From contig JBOGWP010000131.1 in NCBI GenBank assembly GCA_050693875.1, positions 1-62,325 of the forward strand: a stretch of 62,325 nt of DNA. The letters run 5' to 3'. This stretch comes from JBOGWP01 sp050693875. Its GTDB lineage: Bacteria > Actinomycetota > CADDZG01 > JAHWKV01 > JBOGWP01. Each line of letters begins with the position of its first letter. Positions within the stretch are counted from its first letter, which is position 1. A program made the translations under genes and the position numbers. Below the pieces are notes generated by a model that saw only the letters and a program-made list of their open reading frames with translations, had not been told where the DNA came from and ran no database searches. Positions 53,595 to 61,464 of this stretch are shown here, in pieces.

Positions 53595-54799
53595 TCGACT
53601 TCGACCTCGATCCGACCCTCTCCGCGATACGCGACTTCGTGCACGAGTTCGCGGCGACGCAGCTCCGCCCGCTTGCCCGCGACGCCGACGAGAAGGGGAC
53701 CGTGGAGGCGTACATCATCCGGCAGCTCGGGCTGCTCGCCGGGGACCGGGCGCAGATCGTGCCGATCGAGGACGTGCGAACCGGCGGCCGCCGGATCGCG
53801 AACATGCTCTCGGTCGTCGGCAGCGAGGAGCTCGCCTGGGGGGACGCCGCGATGATCTTCAACATCCCCGGTGCGGGACTGGCCGGGTCCTCGATCCGAG
53901 CCGCCGGCACGCCGGACCAGAAGCGGCGATTCCTCGAGGAGATCTTCGGACGAGACGACGGCGAGGCGCGGTTCGGGGCGCTGGCGGTGACCGAGTCCCA
54001 GGCCGGCTCCGACGTCTCGAACGTCCAGACCACCGCGGTCCGAGATGGCGACGAGTGGGTGCTCAACGGCACGAAGGTGTTCTGCACGAACGGCGCGCGA
54101 GCCGACGTCCTTGTGGTCAACGCGACCATCGACCGCTCGCTCGGCAGGGCCGGCCAGCGGCTGTTCGTCGTGCTCAGGGGCACGCCCGGCTTCATGGTCG
54201 GCAAGATCGAGAAGAAGCTCGGGCTGACGGCTTCGGAGACCGCGGAGCTGATCTTCGACGGATGCCGGATCCCCTTCGACCACCTCCTCGGCGGTGAGGA
54301 GGCGCTCCGTCCGGTCTCGGGATTCAAGGGGACGATGAAGACCTTCGACGCCTCGAGGCCCTCGGTCGCGGCGATGGCGGTCGGGATCGGGCGCGCCGCG
54401 TTCGAGTACGTGCGCGACTGGTCCGCCACCGAGATCCCGCCCCACTCGCGTCGCAGGCAGGTCGTGGCCGCGCGGCTCGCCAGGATGGAGCGGGAGCTCG
54501 ACGCCGCCCGCCTGCTCTGCCGGAACGCCGCCTGGATGGCGGACTCGGGCATTCCCAACTCGAAGGAGGCCTCGATGTCGAAGGCCTATGCGCCGCAGGC
54601 CGCCCTCCGGGCGTGCGTCGGGGCCATCGAGATCATGGGCCCGGAGGGGTACTCGAAGGAGCACCTCGTCGAGAAGTGGTACCGGGACATCAAGGTGTAC
54701 GACATCTTCGAGGGCACCGGGCAGATCAACCGCGTGGTGATCGCCCGTCACCTTCTCGGACGTCTCGAGGATCGGCAGCCGGAGCGAGCCGCCGGATAG
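53591..54799 (+). CDS. Acyl-CoA dehydrogenase
   Basis: 402 residues, ATGA overlap with the preceding dehydrogenase. FGALAVTESQAGSDVSNVQT, WVLNGTKVFCTNGARAD, MGPEGYSKEHLVEKWYRDIK, and YDIFEGTGQINR with catalytic Glu374 are intact. It oxidises acyl-CoA to 2-enoyl-CoA, passing electrons to EtfAB (38-40 kb). Overlap and the missing base in its partner suggest a heteromeric enzyme. Confidence 0.92.
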   Translation: MIDFDLDPTLSAIRDFVHEFAATQLRPLARDADEKGTVEAYIIRQLGLLAGDRAQIVPIEDVRTGGRRIANMLSVVGSEELAWGDAAMIFNIPGAGLAGSSIRAAGTPDQKRRFLEEIFGRDDGEARFGALAVTESQAGSDVSNVQTTAVRDGDEWVLNGTKVFCTNGARADVLVVNATIDRSLGRAGQRLFVVLRGTPGFMVGKIEKKLGLTASETAELIFDGCRIPFDHLLGGEEALRPVSGFKGTMKTFDASRPSVAAMAVGIGRAAFEYVRDWSATEIPPHSRRRQVVAARLARMERELDAARLLCRNAAWMADSGIPNSKEASMSKAYAPQAALRACVGAIEIMGPEGYSKEHLVEKWYRDIKVYDIFEGTGQINRVVIARHLLGRLEDRQPERAAG

Positions 54800-54838
54800 C
54801 TGTCGCTAGACTCTCGCCGAGTCCCGGAAAGGAGTCCG

Positions 54839-55690
54839 ATGCCCCTCGATGCGTCGCAGGCCGGAAAGACCTACCCCGCCCACTCGTTCGAGGTCACCGC
54901 CGATGCGATCCGCGCGTACGCCGCGGCGACGAACGACGAGAACCCCGCCTACGCCGAGGAGCGTCCCCTCGTCCCGCCCGCATTCCCGGTCGTCGCGGTG
55001 ACGACGGGGTTGTGGGCGGCCGTCATGGGCGACGAGGAGCTCGGCGTGAACCTCGCCCGGCTGGTCCACGGCGAGGAGGAGCATCTCTTTCACGCCCCGA
55101 TCCGCGCCGGCGACGTGCTCACCGTCGAGGGCTCGCTCGAGAGCGTCGAGGCGAGGGAGTCGGGGGAGACCTTCACGATCCTCGCCAAGATGACGAAGGA
55201 CGGCGTGCTTGCCGCCGAGCTTCGGAGCGTGATGTTCATTCGTGGGAAGGGCGGCCGCCGCGGCGCACCCGACCCCGAGGAGGAGCTGGGGGAGCCCGTC
55301 TTCGTGGCGGCCCAACAGGTCGACGAGGACCAGGCCCGCCGGTATGCCGGGGCGTCCGGGGACGCCAACCCGATCCACCTCGACCCGGAGTTTGCGCGCA
55401 GCGTCGGGTTTCCCGGCGTGATCCTCCACGGGATGTGCACCTTCGCCTTCGCCGCGCGGGCAGTCCTCGACGCCGTTGCGGCGCGTGACCCCCTGCGGCT
55501 GCAGCGGATTCGCATGCGCTTCTCCCGCCCGGTGCTCCCGGGCCAGGACCTGACCACGAAGGGCTGGCTGGTGGAGGACGCCGGGAAGGTCAAGACCTAC
55601 GCCTTCGAGACGCTGAATGCGTCGGGATCGGCGGTGATTCGCAAGGGGGCCGCCGAGATCCTGCACCGGCGCGAGACGCTGGGAGCGTAG
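54839..55690 (+). CDS. Double-hotdog MaoC-like enoyl-CoA hydratase
   Basis: 283 residues. The N-terminal hotdog (to about 140) is the non-catalytic type; the C-terminal MaoC domain has the catalytic pair Asp175 and His180 in YAGASGDANPIHLDPEFA and FPGVILHGMCTFAFAARAV. It hydrates 2-enoyl-CoA, the step after the two dehydrogenases encoded 39 bases upstream. GGAAAGGAG precedes the ATG. Together they form a short beta-oxidation module; bulky or branched substrates are likely by analogy. Confidence 0.9.
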   Translation: MPLDASQAGKTYPAHSFEVTADAIRAYAAATNDENPAYAEERPLVPPAFPVVAVTTGLWAAVMGDEELGVNLARLVHGEEEHLFHAPIRAGDVLTVEGSLESVEARESGETFTILAKMTKDGVLAAELRSVMFIRGKGGRRGAPDPEEELGEPVFVAAQQVDEDQARRYAGASGDANPIHLDPEFARSVGFPGVILHGMCTFAFAARAVLDAVAARDPLRLQRIRMRFSRPVLPGQDLTTKGWLVEDAGKVKTYAFETLNASGSAVIRKGAAEILHRRETLGA

Positions 55691-55750
55691 GCCCCCCCGA
55701 TCTCGCCCGGGCGTTGCTCTTGCCCGCTCGCCTGCCTCAATCGAGCCTTC

Positions 55751-55779
55751 TTGTTGACTTTACTTGCCGTTGCTAAACT
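55751..55779 (+). promoter_or_regulatory. Probable promoter of the LysM lytic transglycosylase
   Basis: TTGTTG (55751-55756), a 17-base spacer and TAAACT (55774-55779) lie in an AT-rich island unusual for this genome. The GTG start at 55802 has no ribosome site, so the mRNA may have a very short leader. Confidence 0.5.
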
Positions 55780-55801
55780 TACAGCCCCTTCATTAACGAA
55801 T

Positions 55802-56686
55802 GTGATCAAATTCCTCAGCAGCCACAACCATCGGCGGCGCCCCCGGCACCTGCGTCGCCGGAACCGGGCGTTCGGAACCGTCGCGGCACTCCTCGCGATC
55901 GGCCTCGCGGGCCTCGCCGGTACGACCCACATCGTGGCCGAGGGCGACTCCCTCTGGAGGCTCGCGAAGCGGTACGGCACGACGGTCGAGGCGATCGACA
56001 AGGCGAACGATCTGAAGAGCCCGGATCTCGTGCGGATCGGCGAGCGGCTGCGCATTCCGACCGCGGCGCAGCCAACCGCCGGGACGCCCGCGGCCCCCGC
56101 TCCCGCGCCGCAGGCACCGGCGCTCGCCGACCACAGCGTGAAGCCGGGCGAGAGCCTGGGGAAGATCGCGGCCCGCTACGGCACGACAGTCCGCGAGCTC
56201 GTGGAGCTCAACAAGGTGCCCAGGGCGAATGTGATCCGGGCGGGGCAGGTGTTAAAGGTGCCGGTCCCCGGCCCCCCGTCGGTCGAGCAGCTCCTTGAGG
56301 GCTACAGCCGCCAGTACGGGGTCGACCCGGCGCTGATCAAGGCGATCGCGTGGCAGGAGTCGGGCTGGCAGCAGGAGGTGACCAGCGTGCTGGGCGCCGT
56401 CGGCGTGATGCAGGTCATGCCCGAGTCCGGCGTGTTCACGGGACGCCACCTCCTTGGCTCCGACGTGGACCTGCGCAATGTCGAGCACAACATCAAGGCA
56501 GGGGTGCGATTCCTCGCCTACCTGCTCGAGAAGGCCGGAGGCGACGAGCGGCTGGCCGTTGCCGGCTACTACCAGGGGCTCCGGTCGGTTCGTGCCAACG
56601 GGATGAGCGAGAAGACCAAGCGCTACGTCGCGAACGTGATGGCCCTGCGGGACATCTTCCGGAGCGGGAAGCGGCCCGCACGCTGA
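55802..56686 (+). CDS. LysM-LysM lytic transglycosylase
   Basis: 294 residues. Basic start and hydrophobic segment (24-42), two LysM domains (HIVAEGDSLWRLAKRYG at 43-86; HSVKPGESLGKIAARYG at 111-154), then a soluble lytic transglycosylase domain with catalytic Glu186 in IKAIAWQESGWQ and GAVGVMQVMPE. Binds and cuts peptidoglycan outside the cell. The frame opens at a TTG in the promoter, so GTG 55802 was taken as start. A hairpin follows the stop directly. Confidence 0.9.
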   Translation: MIKFLSSHNHRRRPRHLRRRNRAFGTVAALLAIGLAGLAGTTHIVAEGDSLWRLAKRYGTTVEAIDKANDLKSPDLVRIGERLRIPTAAQPTAGTPAAPAPAPQAPALADHSVKPGESLGKIAARYGTTVRELVELNKVPRANVIRAGQVLKVPVPGPPSVEQLLEGYSRQYGVDPALIKAIAWQESGWQQEVTSVLGAVGVMQVMPESGVFTGRHLLGSDVDLRNVEHNIKAGVRFLAYLLEKAGGDERLAVAGYYQGLRSVRANGMSEKTKRYVANVMALRDIFRSGKRPAR

Positions 56687-56688
56687 CA

Positions 56689-56708
56689 GTCGGGGGAGTT
56701 CCCCCGAC
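56689..56708 (+). terminator. Hairpin after the transglycosylase, start of the tandem repeats
   Basis: GTCGGGGG (56689-56696) pairs with CCCCCGAC (56701-56708) around AGTT, 3 bases after the stop. The right arm is the first part of the tandem repeat. Confidence 0.65.
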
Positions 56709-57011
56709 CACCCCCAGTCTTGATGGTGCCGCGAACTTGGGAATTCCGTCGGGAATTCCGTCGGGGCCGCGGTAGCGAGAGTTCCCCCGACCACCCCCCA
56801 GTCTTGATGGTGTCGCGAACTTGGGATTCCGTCGGGGCGGGCCGCGGTAGCGGGAGTTCCCCCGACCACCCCCCAGTCTTGATGGTGTCGCGAACCTGGG
56901 AATTCCGTCGGGGCGGGCCGCGGTAGCGGGAGTTTCCCCGACCACCCCCCGGTCTTGATGGTGTCGCGAACTTGGGAATTCCGTCGGTGCCGGGGCGGGC
57001 CGCGGTAGCGT
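56696..57011. repeat. Four-copy tandem repeat of about 76 bp
   Basis: Units start at 56696, 56779, 56854 and 56930 (GAGTTCCCCCGACCACC...) and end with GCCGCGGTAGCG. Copies are about 90 percent identical. The first has an extra GGAATTCCGTC duplication, the last an extra CCGG insert. The end of the last copy is 22 bases before the lipoprotein start, so the array lies in that gene's 5' region. Open frames through it on both strands are repeats, not genes. Confidence 0.85.
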
Positions 57012-57032
57012 GATGTCCGGAGGTGATGTCCC

Positions 57033-57464
57033 GTGAGCGTTCGCACCCGCCCCTGGGTGCTTCTCGTTGTCACTGCAGCTCTCCTCGGACTCGTCGCGGT
57101 GTCCTGCCGGACGAGCGGGTCAGGGCCCGACGTGGCCCGCCTCCAGCGAGTCGAGAGCACACTGTCGAAGGTGAGCGGGACAACGGCCCGGCTGAACGAT
57201 CAGATCGCCACGCTGCGCCAGTCGCTCGAGGGCGCCGACGCCGGCGTGGCCACCGAGTTGGGGGCGGTCGAGGGCTCGGTCGACGAGCTGCGGGCGGCCC
57301 TCGACGCGCTTCGCAAGGACCTGTCCGCCGCCAAGGGGGCGGATGCCGGGCTCCAGAAGAAGCTCGACGACCTGTCCGCGAAGGTCTCGGGGATCGACCA
57401 GCGCCTGTGGGTGCTCGAGGCGCGCTACAACGACCACCTCCGCAAGCTGCACGGGCAGCAGTAG
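57033..57464 (+). CDS. Coiled-coil lipoprotein before the PASTA kinase
   Basis: 143 residues, GTG with CGGAGGTGATG upstream, a near-perfect ribosome site. Signal peptide with lipobox ending VAVSC (Cys at about 25), then a heptad-rich coiled coil (about 35-135; VESTLSKVSGTTARLNDQIA). Probably anchored outside the membrane. Stop and kinase start overlap (TAGTG), which suggests joint expression with the kinase. No named family. Confidence 0.75.
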   Translation: MSVRTRPWVLLVVTAALLGLVAVSCRTSGSGPDVARLQRVESTLSKVSGTTARLNDQIATLRQSLEGADAGVATELGAVEGSVDELRAALDALRKDLSAAKGADAGLQKKLDDLSAKVSGIDQRLWVLEARYNDHLRKLHGQQ

Positions 57465-59245
57465 TGGCCAAGGCATCTCCCGCGCTCCAGACGATCGCCG
57501 AGCGCTACCGGCTCATCGCGCGGGTGGGCAAGGGCGGCATGGGCGAGGTGTACCGCGCTCGCGACCTCGTGCTCGGACGGACCGTTGCGCTCAAGATCCT
57601 TCCCCCCGACCTCGCCGGCCGCCACGACGTCGCCGAACGGTTCCGCGCCGAGGCCCAGGCTGCGGCTCGTCTGTCTCATCCGAACGTCGTCCAGATCCAC
57701 GACTGCGCCGACGCCGACGGCACCACCTTCATCGTGATGGAGTACGTGCGGGGTCGCAGCCTGCGCCACGTGCTCTCGACCCGGGGGCCGCTCGCCCCGC
57801 GCCAGGCCGGCGAGGTGGCGCTCCAGCTGCTCGCCGCGCTTGCCGCTGCGCACGACCGAGGCCTGGTGCACCGGGACGTGAAGCCCGAGAACCTGCTCGT
57901 CACCGTCGACGGCACGGTGAAGGTTGCCGACTTCGGGATCGCCCGGGTGGCCGAAGCCGTGACCCAGCAGGGCGCCCTCCTGGGGACGGTGTCCTACGCC
58001 GCGCCGGAGCAGATCCGCGGCGAGGAGGTCGACGGCCGCGCCGACCTTTACGCGGCCGGTTGCGTCCTGTACGAGATGGGCACCGGCATTCCGCCCTACG
58101 AGGGAGAGGTTGCGCAGGTCCTGCACCAGCATCTCTACGGCCGGGTGCCGGCTCCCTCCAAGGAGCGTCCGGAGCTGGAACCCATCGACTCGGTGGTGCT
58201 GAGGGCGACTGATCCGGATCCCGATCAGCGCTACGACACCGCCCGGCAGATGCGCCACGAGCTCGAGGCCGCGATCGGCGTGCTCGGCGATGCACCCCCC
58301 CTGTCCGAGCTGACCGAGGAGCTTACCTCGGAGGTGCCGGGACCGTCGGCCGAGACTGCCGTGGTCGAGCTGCGGCGGCCCAGCCGGCGACGCCGCCGCT
58401 GGCCGGCGTTGCTCCTCGTGCTCGCCCTGCTCGCCGGGGCCTTGCTCGTGCTTCGCCCGACGCGGGTCCCCGCCACCGCCGGTCAGCAGCTAGACGCGGC
58501 GAGACGCCGGTTGGAGGCTGCGGGGCTCGAGCCCAAGGTGCAGCGGGTGTTCTCCGACTCGCAGGAGGCCGGCGTCGTCATCGGCACCCGGCCGGGGGCC
58601 GGAGGGTTGACCCGGGATCGGGCGACGGTTCTGCTGCGCGTCAGCAAGGGGCCGGACGTGGTCGCCATCCCACCGGTGTCCGGAAGATCTCTCGACGATG
58701 CCACCGGGCTCCTGCGCAGCCAGGGGTTCGTGGTCGGCGGAGTGGAACGCGTCCACAACCCGGCGCCAGATGGCACGGTCATCGAGCAGAACCCCCGCGG
58801 CGGGCAGGTCGAGCGGCGCGGGTCGGTCGTGAACCTCGTGGTGTCGTCGGGCCCCGATCTTCTCGGAGTGCCCGAGGTGCGGGGCAAGACCGCCGACGAG
58901 GCGACGAAGATGCTCGCCGATTCGGGGTTTGGCGCCACCCGGACGGAGTCCTTCGCGGACGCGCCGGCGGGTGCCGTCTTGTCACAGGCTCCCCTCCCGG
59001 GCGAACGGCTCGAGCGGGGTCAGCCGGTGGAGATCACGGTGAGCAAGGGACCCGAGCCGTTCGCCATGCCGGAGGTCACCGGGCAGACCTGCGGCGAGGC
59101 AAAGACGCGCCTGGAAGGGCTGGGGCTCGTGGTCGACGTCCAGGCCCGGTCGGGGACCTGTGGAACACAGCGGGTGCTGGCACAAGACCCCCTGCCGGGG
59201 GCGCGGGTCCAAAAGGGCGGGCAAGCAACGCTGTACGCGAGCTGA
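57464..59245 (+). CDS. PASTA-domain Ser/Thr protein kinase (PknB type)
   Basis: 593 residues. Kinase domain: VGKGGMGEVY, ATP Lys44 in VALKIL, HRDVKPEN (Asp138), DFG 156-158 and APEQIRG. A basic juxtamembrane stretch and one helix (313-330) lead to four PASTA repeats (335-593), which bind peptidoglycan fragments or lipid II in relatives. The last repeat has an unusual pair of Cys (TCGEAK, GTCGTQ). Neighbours (transglycosylase, D,D-carboxypeptidase) support a wall-growth role. The gene converges on the carboxypeptidase with 3 bases between stops. Confidence 0.94.
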   Translation: MAKASPALQTIAERYRLIARVGKGGMGEVYRARDLVLGRTVALKILPPDLAGRHDVAERFRAEAQAAARLSHPNVVQIHDCADADGTTFIVMEYVRGRSLRHVLSTRGPLAPRQAGEVALQLLAALAAAHDRGLVHRDVKPENLLVTVDGTVKVADFGIARVAEAVTQQGALLGTVSYAAPEQIRGEEVDGRADLYAAGCVLYEMGTGIPPYEGEVAQVLHQHLYGRVPAPSKERPELEPIDSVVLRATDPDPDQRYDTARQMRHELEAAIGVLGDAPPLSELTEELTSEVPGPSAETAVVELRRPSRRRRRWPALLLVLALLAGALLVLRPTRVPATAGQQLDAARRRLEAAGLEPKVQRVFSDSQEAGVVIGTRPGAGGLTRDRATVLLRVSKGPDVVAIPPVSGRSLDDATGLLRSQGFVVGGVERVHNPAPDGTVIEQNPRGGQVERRGSVVNLVVSSGPDLLGVPEVRGKTADEATKMLADSGFGATRTESFADAPAGAVLSQAPLPGERLERGQPVEITVSKGPEPFAMPEVTGQTCGEAKTRLEGLGLVVDVQARSGTCGTQRVLAQDPLPGARVQKGGQATLYAS

Positions 59246-59248
59246 CGG

Positions 59249-60355
59249 CTACTTCCGTGACAACGAGCGGGCCGGGGCGGGCGTGAGCTCGAGAAGGATC
59301 GCTCGGGAGCGGACGGCCTGGCGGAGCGTCAGGCTGCCGATGACCGTGGCGACGAGCAGCGCCACGAGCGGGACCGTCACCGGTACCGAGTCCCGCACGA
59401 GCGCCGGATCCGGCGCCACCACGGCGTCCGCGGCAGTGGCGGGAACCGCCGGCGCGTCCTCGAAAGCGGTGCGTACCCGTTGCTGCGATCGCGGCACCGG
59501 ACTGCGGTAGATGGATACTCCAGACGCCTCCCGGAGCGCGGGCAGGTTCGAGAAGCCCCAGTCGTAGAGCGCGCTGCTGGCCGCGTAATGCCGGCCGTTG
59601 GTGACGTCGAGCATCACGGCCAGGATGGTGTCGTCGCCGCGGCGCGCCGCCGATGCGAGACAGTGCCCGGCACCGCCCGTGTAGCCGGTCTTCACCCCGA
59701 TCGCGCCGGCGTAGCGCCAAAGCAGCTTGTTGTGGTTGACGAGGATGCGGTGCCCCCCGTTCCAGCCGATCTCGTGCGACCGGGAGGCGACGATCTCGGC
59801 GAGGACCGGATTCCGAAGGGCGGTCGCGGCAATCAACGCGAGATCGCGTGCGGTGCTGACGTGGCCGGGCTCGTCCAATCCGTGCGGGTTGCGAAAGCTC
59901 GAGTGCTGCGCACCCATCGCGGCGGCACGCTCGTTCATGAGGGCGGCGAAGCCCTGCAGAGAGCCGTCTGGGCTGACCTTCTGGGCGAGGGCGACCGCGG
60001 CATCGTTGCCCGATTCGAGCAGCAGGCCCCACAGGAGGTCGCGGACGGGGAGGGTCCACCCCTCCTCTGCGTACAGGCGGGCGCCCGGGGCGTTGCGGGC
60101 CTCGGGGGTGATCGTGGCGGTGTCCTCGAGGTCGGCCCGCTCGATCACCACGAGGGCGGTCAGCATCTTCGTCAGGCTGGCGGGAGGCCGCGGGACATCG
60201 GGTTCGTGTGCCCACAGCACGCGCCCGGAGGAGGCATCGACGAGGATGCCGGAGGACATCGATACCTGCGGAGGGGAGGGCGTCTCGGCCCCCACCGGAG
60301 CCGCGAGCCCCAGGAGGAGCCCCCCGACAAGCAGCAAACGCACTGTTGCCCGCAT
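59249..60355 (-). CDS. D-alanyl-D-alanine carboxypeptidase (DacA type)
   Basis: 368 residues. Signal peptide (1-23), then the penicillin-binding triad: Ser60-x-x-Lys63 (PASLTKML), SGN at 115-117 and KTG at 222-224. The C-terminal part has a Pro/Ala-rich linker and a membrane helix (VTVPLVALLVATVIGSL) instead of an amphipathic anchor. Removes terminal D-Ala from stem peptides. ATG 60355 was chosen for the signal peptide; the frame is open far upstream without similarity. Confidence 0.93.
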   Translation of the reverse strand: MRATVRLLLVGGLLLGLAAPVGAETPSPPQVSMSSGILVDASSGRVLWAHEPDVPRPPASLTKMLTALVVIERADLEDTATITPEARNAPGARLYAEEGWTLPVRDLLWGLLLESGNDAAVALAQKVSPDGSLQGFAALMNERAAAMGAQHSSFRNPHGLDEPGHVSTARDLALIAATALRNPVLAEIVASRSHEIGWNGGHRILVNHNKLLWRYAGAIGVKTGYTGGAGHCLASAARRGDDTILAVMLDVTNGRHYAASSALYDWGFSNLPALREASGVSIYRSPVPRSQQRVRTAFEDAPAVPATAADAVVAPDPALVRDSVPVTVPLVALLVATVIGSLTLRQAVRSRAILLELTPAPARSLSRK

Positions 60356-60408
60356 GAAACCGGCGATAGCGTATGAGAGGGAATGAGGCGAACCAAGGAT
60401 TTCCGGCC

Positions 60409-60861
60409 ATGAGGGTGGTGGCCGGCGCGGACGACGCGAGCCCCACGGTGGAGGCGGCGCTGGAACATCTGCGCGCTCGAGGAGCCGAGGTCGAGGTGGT
60501 GCCGAAACAGGACTGGCCCGACGTCGCCCGCCTGGTGGCGGAGGCGGTGGCGGAGGGCCGGGCCGACATGGGGCTCGTGATGTGCTGGACGGGGACCGGC
60601 ACGTCGATGATGGCGAACAAGGTCCCCGGCGTGCGCGCGGCGCTGTGCTGGGAGCCGTGGATCGCCGAGGGGGCCCGGCGTTGGAACGACGCCAACGTGC
60701 TCGCCATGAGCCTGAAGCGAACGAGCCCGAAGGACGCCCGGGCGATCCTGGACGCCTGGCTGTCGGTGCCCGCACCCGACGCGGATGAGCGCGCCAACAT
60801 CGAGAAGCTGTCGGGGTACGAACGCGAGCGGAGCGAGCCGAAGGGCGACACCCAGGATTGA
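60409..60861 (+). CDS. RpiB/LacAB-family sugar-phosphate isomerase-like protein, atypical active site
   Basis: 150 residues. The fold signature is clear: PDVARLVAEAVAEGRADMGLV and TGTSMMANKVPGVRAALC. The usual DHAG near the start reads DDAS, and the CGTG motif reads CWTG, so residues that bind and isomerise ribose 5-phosphate are changed. It may act on another substrate or regulate. ATG 60409 has AAGGA nine bases ahead. Divergent from the carboxypeptidase, convergent with the MarR gene. Confidence 0.78.
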   Translation: MRVVAGADDASPTVEAALEHLRARGAEVEVVPKQDWPDVARLVAEAVAEGRADMGLVMCWTGTGTSMMANKVPGVRAALCWEPWIAEGARRWNDANVLAMSLKRTSPKDARAILDAWLSVPAPDADERANIEKLSGYERERSEPKGDTQD

Positions 60862-60874
60862 GAAGGGGCCGCAG

Positions 60875-61402
60875 TCAGGCGGAGGCCGTCGGGCTCCGGG
60901 GGCTCCGCCGCCGCCGCCGGAGCTTCTCCCGGATCCGGGCGGCATGGCGGAGCTGCAGCTCGGTGCCGTGACGGATGAAGTCCAGGATGACCTCGAGCTC
61001 CCGGTGGGAGTAGCGGCGCAGGTACTCCCTGCCCTCGTCAGCAATCGGCCCCCAGATCTCAGCGGTGAGGCGCTGCGCCTTCGGGGTCAGCTGGACCAGA
61101 ACGCGGCGCCGGTCTGCGGCGTCGCGAACCCGGCGGGCAAACCCTGCCCGCTCCAATCGATCGAGCAGGGTGGTCAGCGCTCCGGGGGTCAGCCCGGTGG
61201 CGCGGGCGAGCTCTCCCGCGGGGAGCGGGCCCCGGAACACGCAGTGGCCAAGGCAGCGCAGGTCGCTGCGGTTGAGGCCGAAGCGCTCGGCGGCAGCCTC
61301 GTCGACCTCGTCCGTGGCATCCTGCATGCGGACGATGGCCGCGCCGATCTCGTCGATACGGCTCGAACGTTCTTTTGACAATCTAACCATCTGTTCGCAC
61401 AC
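60875..61402 (-). CDS. MarR-family transcriptional regulator
   Basis: 175 residues. Winged helix: LNRSDLRCLGHCVF, PAGELARATGLTPGALTTLLDRLE, and wing ADRRRVLVQLTPKAQRL. A basic C-terminal tail (LRRRRRSPR). GTG 61402 or ATG 61390. The palindrome in the short divergent gap to the ABC gene is its likely operator, so it probably represses itself and the exporter. Confidence 0.9.
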   Translation of the reverse strand: MCEQMVRLSKERSSRIDEIGAAIVRMQDATDEVDEAAAERFGLNRSDLRCLGHCVFRGPLPAGELARATGLTPGALTTLLDRLERAGFARRVRDAADRRRVLVQLTPKAQRLTAEIWGPIADEGREYLRRYSHRELEVILDFIRHGTELQLRHAARIREKLRRRRRSPRSPTASA

Positions 61403-61405
61403 TCA

Positions 61406-61418
61406 TTCGATTATCGAA
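61406..61418. promoter_or_regulatory. Likely MarR operator
   Basis: TTCGAT-T-ATCGAA, a perfect 13-bp palindrome, 4 bases from the marR start and 47 from the ABC gene start. AATAAT (61418-61423) next to it could be a -10 box for the ABC gene. Confidence 0.6.
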
Positions 61419-61464
61419 ATAATAGCGGGCGCGTCGGACTGCGCTTCGGATATGAGGAGAACCG

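Noticed and set aside
56720..56926. Small open frames and repetitive peptides across the tandem repeats
   Set aside because: They are open on both strands only because the DNA unit repeats; no start signals or family similarity.
56696..57011. CRISPR array
   Set aside because: Units are contiguous, about 76 bp, with no alternation of short identical repeats and unique spacers, and no cas genes are near.
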